64,000 bases of DNA from Acinetobacter proteolyticus (GCF_000367945.1 NZ_KB849179.1:726446-790445); one strand, 5' to 3'; counted from the first letter of the stretch, positions 54,806 through 63,611 are shown. Numbers and translations are program-made. The notes: generated from the sequence alone by a model not told the origin.

Positions 54806-54834
54806 AGCGCATTTCTATGAAAAATTTTAATTAT

Positions 54835-55278
54835 TCAAGAAACATATGCTTGGACATTATATTCTGGTTCACCAGCTAAAACAGAAACGAATTTCTCGAC
54901 GGTTTCAGCTGTTAGCAAATAAGGATTAAACTCTTCTAAATGGTACTTCATGAAAAATTCTGAAATGTTCTGATTGATAGGTGAAAACTTCATAGACCAT
55001 TGCGAGAAAAATTTGTTCTCACATTCGGTATAATAGAGAATTTCACAATTGATGTGGCGTTCATCTTTGACAATCTTGTTATAAAATAAATTGTCAACCA
55101 CACTCTTTTGACCTTCTAGACATTGTACAAAATAGCCATGGCCATAATATAAAACGCCTGTAATATCATTGCGATAATTAAAGTCTACAGCTTCATCGAG
55201 GATTTTAATCAAATCTGTTTTTAAGTTGGAGTCAATATTCTTAATTTTGCTTACGTATAAAAGCCTTACAGACTTCAT
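54835..55278 (-). CDS. BLUF-domain blue-light photoreceptor (BlsA-like)
   Basis: A 147-residue single-domain BLUF protein. Key flavin-site residues are all present: Tyr8 (RLLY), Asn34 (DFN), Gln52 (YFVQCLEG), and Trp94 and Met96 (SQWSMKF). BLUF proteins bind FAD and rewire a Tyr-Gln hydrogen-bond network on blue light. Short Acinetobacter BLUF proteins such as BlsA act by binding transcription factors, including Fur. The C-terminal 45 residues form the usual capping helices. No output domain is fused. Single gene. Confidence 0.88.
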   Translation of the reverse strand: MKSVRLLYVSKIKNIDSNLKTDLIKILDEAVDFNYRNDITGVLYYGHGYFVQCLEGQKSVVDNLFYNKIVKDERHINCEILYYTECENKFFSQWSMKFSPINQNISEFFMKYHLEEFNPYLLTAETVEKFVSVLAGEPEYNVQAYVS

Positions 55279-55457
55279 TAGATATGCTCATTTTGAAGGT
55301 TGAATCCCTGTTATATAGAAAAAACAATGCCTTGTATACTTAAGTCTGTAAAGAGAAAAGTAGTTTTTATACTTTTATTTTATCTATAAATTTTTATAGA
55401 GCTTTTAGGGATTATTATAATTGGAGTAGGGCTATATATATGGAATTATTGAAAAAT

Positions 55458-55473
55458 TGTGATTTTTATCACA
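55458..55473. promoter_or_regulatory. Crp/Vfr-type binding site candidate
   Basis: A perfect TGTGA-N6-TCACA palindrome. It lies 169 bases upstream of the LysE gene and 180 bases upstream of the divergent BLUF gene, in a 360-base AT-rich interval that otherwise shows nothing I can name. Confidence 0.5.
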
Positions 55474-55641
55474 ACTTTATGAAGAGTAAATTAAATTTAG
55501 AATAAACTTTAAAATAAATCAAATTGTTGATTTTTATTGAAAAATATTAATACCAATATTTTTGGTTACAACCATTTTGTCGACAAGACTGGATCTAGTT
55601 TGCCATATTGCGTTTGCGAAACTTAGCAAAGGTATTTGTCT

Positions 55642-56235
55642 ATGGTGTCATTTCTGTTTATTGGTTTGATTATTACGATCTTGCTAACACCAGGTCCAAC
55701 GAATACATTATTGGCTTCATCTGGAATCCAGACAGGTATTAAACGTTCATTGAAATTGATCCCTGCGGAGGTGATTGGTTATTTCATTGCCATTACAACA
55801 TGGGGCTTTTTACTTGAGTCTGTTTCACACTATGTGCCTTGGTTGCCACCGTTAATCAAACTACTGAGTGCCACTTTTATTATCTATTTGGCAATTAAAT
55901 TGTGGATTACTTCTACAAAAGAACTTGATTTGAGCCAACCTTTGATCACATCTAAGGCTTTATTTGTTGCGACTTTACTGAATCCTAAAGCTTTATTATT
56001 CGCTTCAGCCATTTTTCCACACACTGCTTGGCTCAACCCACATGAATATATTGTTCATATGGGAACATTCTTAGCATTGATTACCCCAATTGCTTTTTTA
56101 TGGATTGCATTTGGATCTATTCTAATTTCCAACAAAATTTCTTGGCTGAATCAACGCAACCTACAACGTTCAGCAGCATTTGTTTTAACTTTCTTTGCGA
56201 TGCCTCTGGCTTATTCAGCGATTTCATCGTTCTAA
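55642..56235 (+). CDS. LysE-family transporter
   Basis: A 197-residue inner-membrane protein with six hydrophobic helices and LTPGPTNTLLASSGIQTG near the N-terminus, the LysE/RhtB mark. LLNPKALLFA is the second conserved segment. It is distinct from the LysE protein at 35453-36055. ATG at 55642 has AAAGG upstream. Substrate unknown. Confidence 0.78.
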   Translation: MVSFLFIGLIITILLTPGPTNTLLASSGIQTGIKRSLKLIPAEVIGYFIAITTWGFLLESVSHYVPWLPPLIKLLSATFIIYLAIKLWITSTKELDLSQPLITSKALFVATLLNPKALLFASAIFPHTAWLNPHEYIVHMGTFLALITPIAFLWIAFGSILISNKISWLNQRNLQRSAAFVLTFFAMPLAYSAISSF

Positions 56236-56281
56236 ATTTTGTTTTGCTGTTGTATTTAAAATTTAAAAATTGGAGTTTTTA

Positions 56282-56491
56282 ATGAACACTATAAAAATTA
56301 AAGTAAAGGATCAATTTGAGTCCGAGAAGATCGCCACAGCCAAAGTAAAAGCTGTTAATGATCAAGAAATTCCCTTCTTTAAACGAATTGAACATATCGA
56401 AGTAGAGGGGGAGATTCTTCTACCTAATATAGATTTACTTTTTGAAAACCCTAAAGATGGCAGTATTTACCGGTATGTCGGGGCGGCGTAG
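56282..56491 (+). CDS. Small protein of unknown function
   Basis: A 69-residue soluble protein, mostly charged, with a predicted beta-rich core (IEHIEVEGEILLPNIDLLFENPKDGSIYRYVGA). No family recognised. GGAG lies 6 bases upstream of the ATG and a strong terminator follows. It may be co-transcribed with the LysE gene, whose stop is 46 bases before it. Confidence 0.55.
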   Translation: MNTIKIKVKDQFESEKIATAKVKAVNDQEIPFFKRIEHIEVEGEILLPNIDLLFENPKDGSIYRYVGAA

Positions 56492-56519
56492 ATTCATCTA
56501 CCATAGATTGAAGACATTG

Positions 56520-56543
56520 ACCCACGCTTAGACGTGGGTTTTT
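56520..56543 (+). terminator. Terminator after the 69-residue gene
   Basis: ACCCACG pairs with CGTGGGT (56520-56526 with 56533-56539), loop CTTAGA, followed by TTTT. Confidence 0.85.
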
Positions 56544-56653
56544 ATTCTTTCTTTTGACAACAGAAAAACGCTAGTTGACCCATTTATCTGTTTTTACTGA
56601 CTAATTTAATAAAAAATGTATACTGAATGTTCTATTATAAAAAGGATTAGTAT

Positions 56654-57442
56654 ATGAAAAAGATAATTTTAGGGACCTTTATTAATGTAATGATTACGGG
56701 GAGTAGCTTTGCTGCTTGTACTTATGATTTAGATGCCACACAGGCCCAGCTATCACAAATTGATTCAACCATGACTAGGTTTCCAAACATACTAGGTGCA
56801 AAAGCAAGTTTTAATGTAGAGGCAAGTAGCAGTGTGAAATCCTATATGGCCATGAGTAATGCTTTCGCGAATAATAAAATTAGTTATCCAAATCTTGCTT
56901 TTCAAGATGTGCCTGGAGATAAGGTAATTTTTGCTGGTGGTACAGTTGCTTTTGAAATCAAGTTAAAAATTCCAACTTATGTTCTACCCGCAGGTGAAAC
57001 AATAACTTTTTTCCCAATTCAGATTGCTGCAACAAATGGTAATCAGAATGCCTTTAATATCGCTTTAATTCATGTGAATGGTCAGGGCACAAATACAAAT
57101 AATAATATACTGCTTTTGATTAATGGTGGTACGCAGTCATCTGGTGTATTGACCTTAAAACCTGAAAATACTGCTGATGGTTATCAGACTCTAGGTTTTT
57201 ATGTGAATCAAAATAGTAAACAGATCGGATATGTTTTTAATGGTGTAAACAAAGGCTATGTGTCTGGCTATGACAATAGTGGTTTGGCTTTATCATTTAT
57301 AGCTGGTGGAGGTACTGGAGCTATAGCGACATCGGCTTCAGTTGTTGGACAAAACTTATCCGTAGAGTTTATTACTGATCACACAAAACTTTCAAATATC
57401 TACCCCACAGGAACAAAAGATATCTGTGGAACAACACTTTAA
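56654..57442 (+). CDS. Exported protein of unknown function, DUF4882-like
   Basis: A 262-residue protein with a signal peptide (about residues 1-20, ending SSFAA). A cysteine follows at residue 22 and another near the C-terminus (DICGTTL), which could form a disulfide closing the chain. The body is Asn/Gly/Thr-rich and probably beta-sandwich. It may be the Acinetobacter-restricted DUF4882 family; I am not sure. AAAGGA ribosome binding site 7 bases upstream. Single gene. Confidence 0.6.
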   Translation: MKKIILGTFINVMITGSSFAACTYDLDATQAQLSQIDSTMTRFPNILGAKASFNVEASSSVKSYMAMSNAFANNKISYPNLAFQDVPGDKVIFAGGTVAFEIKLKIPTYVLPAGETITFFPIQIAATNGNQNAFNIALIHVNGQGTNTNNNILLLINGGTQSSGVLTLKPENTADGYQTLGFYVNQNSKQIGYVFNGVNKGYVSGYDNSGLALSFIAGGGTGAIATSASVVGQNLSVEFITDHTKLSNIYPTGTKDICGTTL

Positions 57443-57449
57443 AGAGGCC

Positions 57450-57471
57450 TCCTTCGGGAGGTCAATTGACT
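57450..57471 (+). terminator. Hairpin with UUCG loop after the DUF4882-like gene
   Basis: GCCTCC-TTCG-GGAGGT, a stable stem with a UUCG tetraloop about 10 bases after the stop. There is no T run, so it may be a weak terminator or an RNA-stabilising end. Confidence 0.45.
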
Positions 57472-57601
57472 ATTCTAGAAGGCCTTAAAATTGAAGAAGC
57501 TTATATAATAATCAAATATAATTCGGATTAATAACTTTATATGAGTAAATAACCTTATGTTGAATATTGGTTAGTAGAGTGAGAGAATCGCGGAACAATA
57601 A

Positions 57602-57915
57602 ATAAATGATTGGATTAAATTAATCAGTCAAACGAAATTTTGCTTTGCATGCGGGAAGGGAATTGATAGTCGAGCTGAGATCTGTCAGAAATGTGGGGTT
57701 AGACAACAAACAATCACTATAGGTAAAAAGTAGAGTTGCAGTAGCTTTACTTGCATTCTTTTTAGGTGGCTTTGGTGTGCACAAATTCTATATTTATCTA
57801 TGCTCAGGTGATGTAGAATTTGCAAAAAATATGGATAATTTAGATCAAAACTATAGAGTAAGTTATCATTTTTATTCAAACTTTATTTCAAAATATACAA
57901 TAGAGCTGGATTCTT
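57602..57915 (+). pseudogene. Frameshifted zinc-ribbon/TM2-domain pseudogene
   Basis: One frame reads NDWIKLISQTKFCFACGKGIDSRAEICQKCG as consecutive pieces, a zinc-ribbon head with two CxxC pairs, and stops at a TAG at 57730. The +1 frame continues from the A-run at 57725-57729 as SRVAVALLAFFLGGFGVHKFY, the typical start of a TM2 domain, then diverges. No intact start codon precedes the first part. A one-base change in the A tract would rejoin the two parts. The tail after HKFY is not TM2-like, so the gene is also truncated. Confidence 0.7.
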
Positions 57916-58082
57916 AAACGGATTAATTAAAAGATTTATTTGTAAGAAAGCTCCAAAGAAAGCGTTGTTTGTTTAACTCAATCTTACACTTCTTACTTTT
58001 TATAACTTAATGTTCCTGTTTCATATCACTTTTTATGCATAGCTTGGTAGTTAACCAGTCTTGAGTTGGTAAGGAGAATGAC

Positions 58083-58412
58083 ATGAATACAATTAATTTC
58101 TCTGAATGCACAAAAACATGTATTTTCTGTTCTTTAACGTGTTCAACTTGTGCAAATCTATGTCTTAAAGAAATCGATGTGGAGATGATGCGTGAATGTA
58201 TTCAAAGATGTATAGCATGTGCTGAAATTTGTGATCTTTGTGCGCGATCAAATCAAAGGGAATCATTTTTTTTAGTCGATATATGTACACTTTGTGCCCG
58301 AGTTTGTGATCACTGTGCTGAAGAGTGTAGAAAACATAACAATCAGCATTGTCTCCAATGCGCCGAAGCATGTCGTCAATGTGCAATTGAATGCCGAAAA
58401 ATGGCGGCTTAA
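58083..58412 (+). CDS. Cysteine-rich four-helix copper-storage-like protein (DUF326/Csp)
   Basis: A 109-residue protein with 21 cysteines, mostly in CxxxC and CxxC spacing along predicted helices (FSECTKTCIFCSLTCSTC, RECIQRCIACAEICDLC, CTLCARVCDHCAEEC, HCLQCAEACRQCAIEC). This is the layout of the DUF326/Csp copper-storage family, in which Cys line the core of a four-helix bundle and bind many Cu(I) ions. No signal peptide, so it is likely cytosolic, like Csp3. AAGGAG 7 bases before the ATG. Confidence 0.85.
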   Translation: MNTINFSECTKTCIFCSLTCSTCANLCLKEIDVEMMRECIQRCIACAEICDLCARSNQRESFFLVDICTLCARVCDHCAEECRKHNNQHCLQCAEACRQCAIECRKMAA

Positions 58413-58473
58413 AGCATAAAGTAAGATTGTTGACTAAGGTTAAGCACTGATTCGAAGGGTAAGGAGTATCGGT

Positions 58474-58905
58474 ATGTGGATTCTAATACTTACCCTAATC
58501 ATTGGCTTGTTGATCTTGTTATTTGCTCGGAAATTTCAAAATACAAATCATCTGTCATCTTTCGTATCTGAAAATGAATCATTTGTTGATAATGTTCTAT
58601 ATACCTTTGAAATCGTTGCTGTCAGATCATTTCAGCAAAACTTAAAGCAGATAGTAGATTCACAAGCTAAAGAAAATTTAATAGAAGTGACCGCAAATCT
58701 GATATCAGAGCCATCAAATAAGTTTGATAAGAATGCGATTAAGGTCCAAATAAACGGTTTAAATGTTGGCTATTTGAGTAGAAATGATGCTCAGCAATTT
58801 GCTGAAATTTCAATGGATAAGAAAGTAGCCGCTGTGATTAATGAGGAGGACGGTGTTTATTCAGTAAAGCTTGCTATACAAAATTTAGAAGACTTAAAAG
58901 ATTGA
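58474..58905 (+). CDS. HIRAN-domain protein with an N-terminal membrane anchor
   Basis: A 143-residue protein. Residues 1-18 are a membrane helix (MWILILTLIIGLLILLFA). Residues 45-140 match the HIRAN pattern: FEIVAVRSF, NLISEPSNKFDKNAIKVQINGLNVGYLSRNDAQQF. HIRAN domains bind DNA 3' ends in SWI2/SNF2 helicases, and free-standing bacterial versions are of unknown role. The membrane anchor is notable. AAGGAG ahead of the ATG. Confidence 0.75.
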   Translation: MWILILTLIIGLLILLFARKFQNTNHLSSFVSENESFVDNVLYTFEIVAVRSFQQNLKQIVDSQAKENLIEVTANLISEPSNKFDKNAIKVQINGLNVGYLSRNDAQQFAEISMDKKVAAVINEEDGVYSVKLAIQNLEDLKD

Positions 58906-58994
58906 TGTGGGCGTTTATTTAGCAGCCTCTAATGAATGACTTTATTTTAACCGTTTGGTAAATTATTTATACTAATAACAAATGGCTTAACAAA

Positions 58995-59276
58995 ATGAAA
59001 TACTTAATACTAGGTATAATTTCAGTTCTAATATCAACAACTACCCTTGGTAGGGAAACAAAGTCAATGCGCACATCCTATGAGCTGATTAACGTGGGAG
59101 ATAGTGAAAGTGATTTGCTTAGAAAAATGGGCAACACGTCTGCAAGATATTTTATACATAAAGAAGGTCGGCGCTTATGTGAGGCTGCAGAATATGTCTA
59201 TGAGATTGATATGCAGATATACACCGTCTGGGTCTGTAATGGGATGATTTTTAAAATTGATGTGAATAATAAATAA
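58995..59276 (+). CDS. Small exported protein, DUF2845/SmpA-like
   Basis: A 93-residue protein with a short signal-like N-terminus (MKYLILGIISVLISTTTLG). The mature part, INVGDSESDLLRKMG and YEIDMQIYTVWVCNGMIFKIDV, has the GDS...V/L..KxG beta-hairpin pattern seen in DUF2845 and SmpA/OmlA-like domains. Two cysteines may form a disulfide. Function unknown. Confidence 0.55.
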   Translation: MKYLILGIISVLISTTTLGRETKSMRTSYELINVGDSESDLLRKMGNTSARYFIHKEGRRLCEAAEYVYEIDMQIYTVWVCNGMIFKIDVNNK

Positions 59277-59333
59277 TTCAGATCAATAATCGAATTAAGC
59301 TTTAATCATGAGGGGATAGCTATCTCAACTCGA

Positions 59334-59882
59334 ATGAATGTAGTAGAGGCATTGATTGTGGTCGATGTGCAAAATGCTTTTGTATCAGGTACAAAAGCTA
59401 TACCTGATTATAAACAACTCACTTCATCGATCAGTATTTTACTCTATAAAGCTCGTCTGGCTAATGTACTTGTAATCTTCCTGCAAAATGATGGAGAGAT
59501 GGGTGCTTTAGATGAGCCATATCAAAGTGGTTGGGAGCTTTTTTTCCAGCCACAACCGAATGAGTATGTCATAAGAAAAAATCAAGATAATGGTTTTAGT
59601 GCAACCCTACTTCAACAGATATTGGACAATCATGAGATCAAGTCTTTCGCAATATGTGGTGTTCTATCCGAAATGTGTGTTGCAGCAACTGTACGTGCCG
59701 CATTAGAGCTTGGTTATGACGTATTGTTACCACATGACGCCCATGCAACATATGACGTGCCAGCAGGGCCAGGATCGCATGGTGTAGCTGCTGCGATGGC
59801 AGCCAGAGCAGCAGAGTGGTCGCTTGGTGATGAAATTAGGATTTGTGCCTCAGTGAATGAGGTTGTTTTTAAGAGAATATGA
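59334..59882 (+). CDS. Isochorismatase-family cysteine hydrolase
   Basis: A 182-residue cysteine hydrolase. The catalytic triad can be seen: Asp in IVVDVQNAF (about residue 11), Lys in YVIRKNQDNGF (about residue 83) and Cys in GVLSEMCVAATVRAALELGYDV (about residue 114). Family substrates include nicotinamide, biuret and N-carbamoyl compounds; this one cannot be assigned. The AGGGGA ribosome binding-like site is about 18 bases upstream, rather far, so the start is uncertain. Confidence 0.75.
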   Translation: MNVVEALIVVDVQNAFVSGTKAIPDYKQLTSSISILLYKARLANVLVIFLQNDGEMGALDEPYQSGWELFFQPQPNEYVIRKNQDNGFSATLLQQILDNHEIKSFAICGVLSEMCVAATVRAALELGYDVLLPHDAHATYDVPAGPGSHGVAAAMAARAAEWSLGDEIRICASVNEVVFKRI

Positions 59883-59919
59883 TATATAAAATTTATAAAT
59901 AACAAGATCCTATGATATT

Positions 59920-59946
59920 AAAAACCACTCAATAGAGCGGTTTTTA
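59920..59946. terminator. Bidirectional terminator
   Basis: AAAAACCACTC (59920-59930) pairs with GAGCGGTTTTT (59935-59945), with one A-C or G-T position depending on strand, and loop AATA. It serves convergent genes. Confidence 0.82.
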
Positions 59947-59981
59947 ATATTTTACAGATAAAGTTTTATATAGAATAAATC

Positions 59982-60854
59982 CTAATTCAGCGTAATTTTA
60001 CTCCACGACTCATACATTTTAACTGCTGCTGAGAAGTCACTATTGGGCTCAGCCGTTAAATTTGCTGCTTGAATCAAGCTTTGTGTTAAGGACAAAATCG
60101 GAGCAGGGAGCTTGGCATCTTTAACTAAATCAAGCGCGATACCTGTATCTTTCGCGAGTAATGGAAGTCCAAAAGTCACAGGAAACTCACGACTTAATAC
60201 ACGCTGCGGGAAAATGGTTTCGGTAACTAGACTTTTGCCACTAGAGGCGTTAATACAATTCAGTGCCGCATCCAAATTGACACCGTGCGCTTTTAAAGTA
60301 CTAAACCCTTCGGCAACTGACCACAAATTCACAGCCAGTAGCATATTGTTAATGGCTTTTACCGCGAAACCAGCACCAGATTCACCGACATGCTGAATCA
60401 ATTTACCGACTGCTGCCATTGCAGGGTAAGCAAGCTCAAAGGCATTGACATCGCCACCCACCATGACGGTTAAGGTTGCATTTTCAGCACCAATTGTTTG
60501 TCCACTGACGGGTGCATCCAAAAAGTCCACATTTTGAGCTTTTAATTTCACAGCCAGACGGCGCGCTGCTTCGGGCACTCCACTGGTGCAGTCAATCCAG
60601 ATCGAGCCCGACTTAATTTCAATACCTTCGATTAATGCTTCAACGTCATCGCTGGTCGGTAAACAAGAAAAGATAATATCGGCCTGAACCGCTTGAGTAA
60701 GCTCAACAGCGGTTGTTCCATATTCTGTTGCATGCTGTTCAGCTTTACTAAAATTTCGATTCCAGACATAGACCTTCTCGAAATATTTAGGCAAATGTGC
60801 TGCCATGCGATAGCCCATAGCCCCTAAACCGATGAATGCAACAGATTGAGTCAT
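59982..60854 (-). CDS. NAD(P)-dependent beta-hydroxyacid dehydrogenase (HIBADH family)
   Basis: A 290-residue oxidoreductase. The Rossmann motif is [15 protein letters not shown] (residues 7-21), VWNRNFSKA suggests NADP preference, [22 protein letters not shown] is the substrate loop and [17 protein letters not shown] carries the catalytic lysine (about residue 170). Family members act on 3-hydroxyisobutyrate, tartronate semialdehyde or L-threonate; the substrate cannot be assigned. It begins 3 bases after the upstream hydrolase stop, so the two are an operon. Confidence 0.8.
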   Translation of the reverse strand: MTQSVAFIGLGAMGYRMAAHLPKYFEKVYVWNRNFSKAEQHATEYGTTAVELTQAVQADIIFSCLPTSDDVEALIEGIEIKSGSIWIDCTSGVPEAARRLAVKLKAQNVDFLDAPVSGQTIGAENATLTVMVGGDVNAFELAYPAMAAVGKLIQHVGESGAGFAVKAINNMLLAVNLWSVAEGFSTLKAHGVNLDAALNCINASSGKSLVTETIFPQRVLSREFPVTFGLPLLAKDTGIALDLVKDAKLPAPILSLTQSLIQAANLTAEPNSDFSAAVKMYESWSKITLN

Positions 60855-60857
60855 ACT

Positions 60858-61961
60858 TTACCTTTTGATTTGTGTCGATCGTTCGGCTAACCATGTTGTC
60901 AGTGTTGGCCAGAACTCTATTGAACTGTTTTGACTGGACATTAAACCCAAGTGCCCACCCGGGATAAGAGTAAACGTGACATCTTGACTACTTGTCAACT
61001 GGGTCAACGGAAATGCAGATTCAGAAGTTACCAGTTGATCACCTTTTCCAGCGCCAACAAATAAAGAGCAATTGATGTTTTTGAGTTCAATGGTTTTATT
61101 TTTGAGCTGAATAGCGCCATTTTTTAATGGGTTTTGCAACCATACATTAAACAGCATGTCTTGGTTCACACCACCCGGATAATCAATCATGTTATTTAAG
61201 AAATGACTCAGGGTTGCATCTTCTTGTACCAGCTTTAGATTGTCCAAGTTTTTCAATAACTGGATATTGCCATCAATCCAGCCTTTAGGATCTAACAGTT
61301 TGAATCCCAGCGAGTTGAGGAAGCCTGGTGAATGAATCATTAATTTCGGTAAACGGTTATAGATGTAATCTTTAATGGTTGGATTGCGGTTAGTCAGATA
61401 AGCCAAAGTTTTGTATAACTTGCCAATATAACCCGAAGCATAGCTGTCGATCGGGCTGCCTAAGACCACAAGATTTTTTACTACACTTGGCTGATGGCGT
61501 GCGGTGTAAAGGGTGACGAAAATCCCCGCCATACTCCAACCATGCAGTGAAATTTTTTCAGATTTAGAATGTTGTTGAATCGCTTCAATACATTTAGGTA
61601 TAAAGTTATCTATAAAAGATAGAAAGTTAATCTGGTAGTTCTTATATGTAAGCTTACCCCAATCAATCAGATAGACATCAAAACCACTTTCTTGAAAATG
61701 CTTTACCAACGAACGATAAGGATATAAATCATAGATATCCATATTAATGGCCAAAGGTGCAACGAACACCAATGGTTCTTTATAGCGTTTGTTCTCTGAA
61801 GCGTAGAAACGGACACGAGTTTGTTTAAATTGAGCAATCACTTGATACGGTGTCGATTGAGATAAAACCAGTTTGTCGGCATCGAAGACACGCATAGCCA
61901 GATGTTTAAAATTTATTTTTTGCTGTTCCACAAGCGATTTCATCTTAGAAAGTCTCATCAT
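60858..61961 (-). CDS. Alpha/beta hydrolase, PHA synthase-like with catalytic Ser
   Basis: A 367-residue protein with PHA-synthase-like features: PLAINMDIYDLYPYRSLVKHFQESGFDVYLIDWG and the nucleophile elbow HGWSMAG (about residue 150). True PhaC enzymes have Cys in that elbow (GYCxGG); Ser here suggests an esterase, depolymerase-like or other hydrolase. A C-terminal PGGHLGLMS holds the likely histidine. No signal peptide. ATG at 61961 or 61958. Confidence 0.7.
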   Translation of the reverse strand: MMRLSKMKSLVEQQKINFKHLAMRVFDADKLVLSQSTPYQVIAQFKQTRVRFYASENKRYKEPLVFVAPLAINMDIYDLYPYRSLVKHFQESGFDVYLIDWGKLTYKNYQINFLSFIDNFIPKCIEAIQQHSKSEKISLHGWSMAGIFVTLYTARHQPSVVKNLVVLGSPIDSYASGYIGKLYKTLAYLTNRNPTIKDYIYNRLPKLMIHSPGFLNSLGFKLLDPKGWIDGNIQLLKNLDNLKLVQEDATLSHFLNNMIDYPGGVNQDMLFNVWLQNPLKNGAIQLKNKTIELKNINCSLFVGAGKGDQLVTSESAFPLTQLTSSQDVTFTLIPGGHLGLMSSQNSSIEFWPTLTTWLAERSTQIKR

Positions 61962-62078
61962 GAGTCAAGATTGCACGAAGTCTAAGCGATAATTTCATCT
62001 TATGCCTTGACCTTAAATACCTTAGGCGCTCAAAATATTGGCACATTTCGACATTATGATCATAAGGCATACAGAACG

Positions 62079-63266
62079 ATGAATCCAAGCGATGATTTAG
62101 AATACCAACTAGAAACACTGGCAATTCGCACAGGGCATGATCGTACCTCTGAAGGTGAGCATAGTGAGCCAATCTTTCTGACCTCATCATTTGTGTGCGA
62201 CAGTGCGGCTGATGCTGCTGCAAAATTCTCAGGGCAAATCGCTGGTAATACCTATTCACGTTATACCAATCCAACGGTACAAGCTTTTGAAAAACGTTTA
62301 GCCGTATTGGATGGTGCAGAACGTGCAGTTGCGACCAGTTCTGGTATGGCAGCGGTACATGCAATGTGCATGGCCTATTTAAAAGCGGGCGACCATGTCA
62401 TTTGTTCTCGTGCGGTATTTGGTTCAATCATCGCTTTATTTGAAAAATATGTCGCGAAATTTGCTGTTGAAGTGACTTTTGTCGATTTAGATGATCTTGA
62501 AGGCTGGAAACAGGCGATTCGTCCAAACACACGTATCTTATTTATTGAAACGCCGTCGAATCCATTGGCACAAGTGGGTGATATGCAAGCCATTGCTGAT
62601 ATCGCCCATGCCAATGGTGCTTTGTTTGCAGTGGATAACTGTTTCTGTACACCAGTATTACAACAACCGATTAAGTTTGGTGCCGATTTAGTGCTTTATT
62701 CAGCAACCAAGTATATTGATGGGCAAGGTCGTGCGCTTGGTGGTGCAGTTGTTGGAAAACATGACCTACTCGAAGAAGTAAATGGTGTGATTCGTACTTT
62801 GGGTAACTCGATGAGTCCATTCAATGCATGGATTTTCTTGAAAGGCTTGGAAACACTGAGCATTCGTATGAAAGCGCATTGTGAAAGTGCACAAAAACTT
62901 GCGGAATGGCTGCATCAACATGAAAAAGTTGAAAAGGTGTACTACGCAGGTTTGGTCGATCATCCTGGACATGAGTTGGCGAAAAAACAACAAAAAGGTT
63001 TTGGTGGTGTTGTCTCTTTTGTGGTGAAAGGCCAGCGTGAAGGTGCTTGGACTGTGATCGATAACACCCGTTTCTTGTCGATTACCAGTAATCTTGGGGA
63101 TGTTAAGTCAACAATTACGCATCCAGCAACCACCTCGCATGGTAGAATGTCGGCCGAAGCTAAACAAGCTGCAGGAATTGAAGAAGGTTTGATTCGTGTG
63201 TCTGTTGGTTTAGAAGACATTGATGATATTATTCGCGACATATCACGCGGTTTAGATTTAATTTAA
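62079..63266 (+). CDS. metZ: O-succinylhomoserine sulfhydrylase
   Basis: A 395-residue PLP enzyme of the Cys/Met metabolism class. Motifs include NTYSRYTNPTVQAFEKRLAVLDGAE, ATSSGMAAVHAM, ETPSNPLAQVGD, the PLP lysine in LYSATKYIDGQGR (about residue 210) and SVGLEDIDDIIRDI. It makes homocysteine from O-succinylhomoserine and sulfide. ATG at 62079 is preferred; an in-frame ATG at 62007 adds 24 residues that do not look conserved. Confidence 0.9.
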   Translation: MNPSDDLEYQLETLAIRTGHDRTSEGEHSEPIFLTSSFVCDSAADAAAKFSGQIAGNTYSRYTNPTVQAFEKRLAVLDGAERAVATSSGMAAVHAMCMAYLKAGDHVICSRAVFGSIIALFEKYVAKFAVEVTFVDLDDLEGWKQAIRPNTRILFIETPSNPLAQVGDMQAIADIAHANGALFAVDNCFCTPVLQQPIKFGADLVLYSATKYIDGQGRALGGAVVGKHDLLEEVNGVIRTLGNSMSPFNAWIFLKGLETLSIRMKAHCESAQKLAEWLHQHEKVEKVYYAGLVDHPGHELAKKQQKGFGGVVSFVVKGQREGAWTVIDNTRFLSITSNLGDVKSTITHPATTSHGRMSAEAKQAAGIEEGLIRVSVGLEDIDDIIRDISRGLDLI

Positions 63267-63278
63267 CGAGAGAAACTT

Positions 63279-63608
63279 ATGAACATTAATATGCTCATGC
63301 AGCAAGCTCAGCGCATGCAAAAAGATATGGAATCAAATCTTAAAAAAGCCAAAGAAGAGCTTGCAAAAACTGAAGTTCATGCGGAAGCTGGCGGTGGTTT
63401 AGTGAAAGTAACCATGACTTGCCGTAATGTGGTTAAGCGTATCGAAATTAGTCCTGATTTATTACAAGACGAAGCAGATATGATTGAAGATTTGATTGCT
63501 GCAGCGATGAATGATGCCGCACGTCAAGCAGAAGCCATTTCTGAAGAGAAGTTAAAAGGTGCGAACACCGGTATGGGCTTGCCACCGGGTTTATCTGGTT
63601 TATTTTAA
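63279..63608 (+). CDS. ybaB: YbaB/EbfC nucleoid-associated protein
   Basis: A 109-residue protein with [53 protein letters not shown] and the C-terminal [10 protein letters not shown]. This is the EbfC/YbaB family of DNA-binding dimers. Located just upstream of recR, as in most proteobacteria. The ribosome binding site is GAGA about 12 bases upstream. Confidence 0.92.
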   Translation: MNINMLMQQAQRMQKDMESNLKKAKEELAKTEVHAEAGGGLVKVTMTCRNVVKRIEISPDLLQDEADMIEDLIAAAMNDAARQAEAISEEKLKGANTGMGLPPGLSGLF

Positions 63609-63611
63609 ATC

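Noticed and set aside
57685..57879. A 64-codon minus-strand open frame
   Set aside because: It is antisense to the TM2 pseudogene and has no start signal or family pattern.
60858..61961. Annotation as PHA synthase (phaC)
   Set aside because: The elbow is GWSMAG with Ser rather than the Cys of PhaC, and no phaA/phaB/phasin genes are adjacent.
61945..62364. A 139-codon minus-strand open frame over the start of metZ
   Set aside because: It is antisense to a strongly conserved gene and overlaps two real starts.
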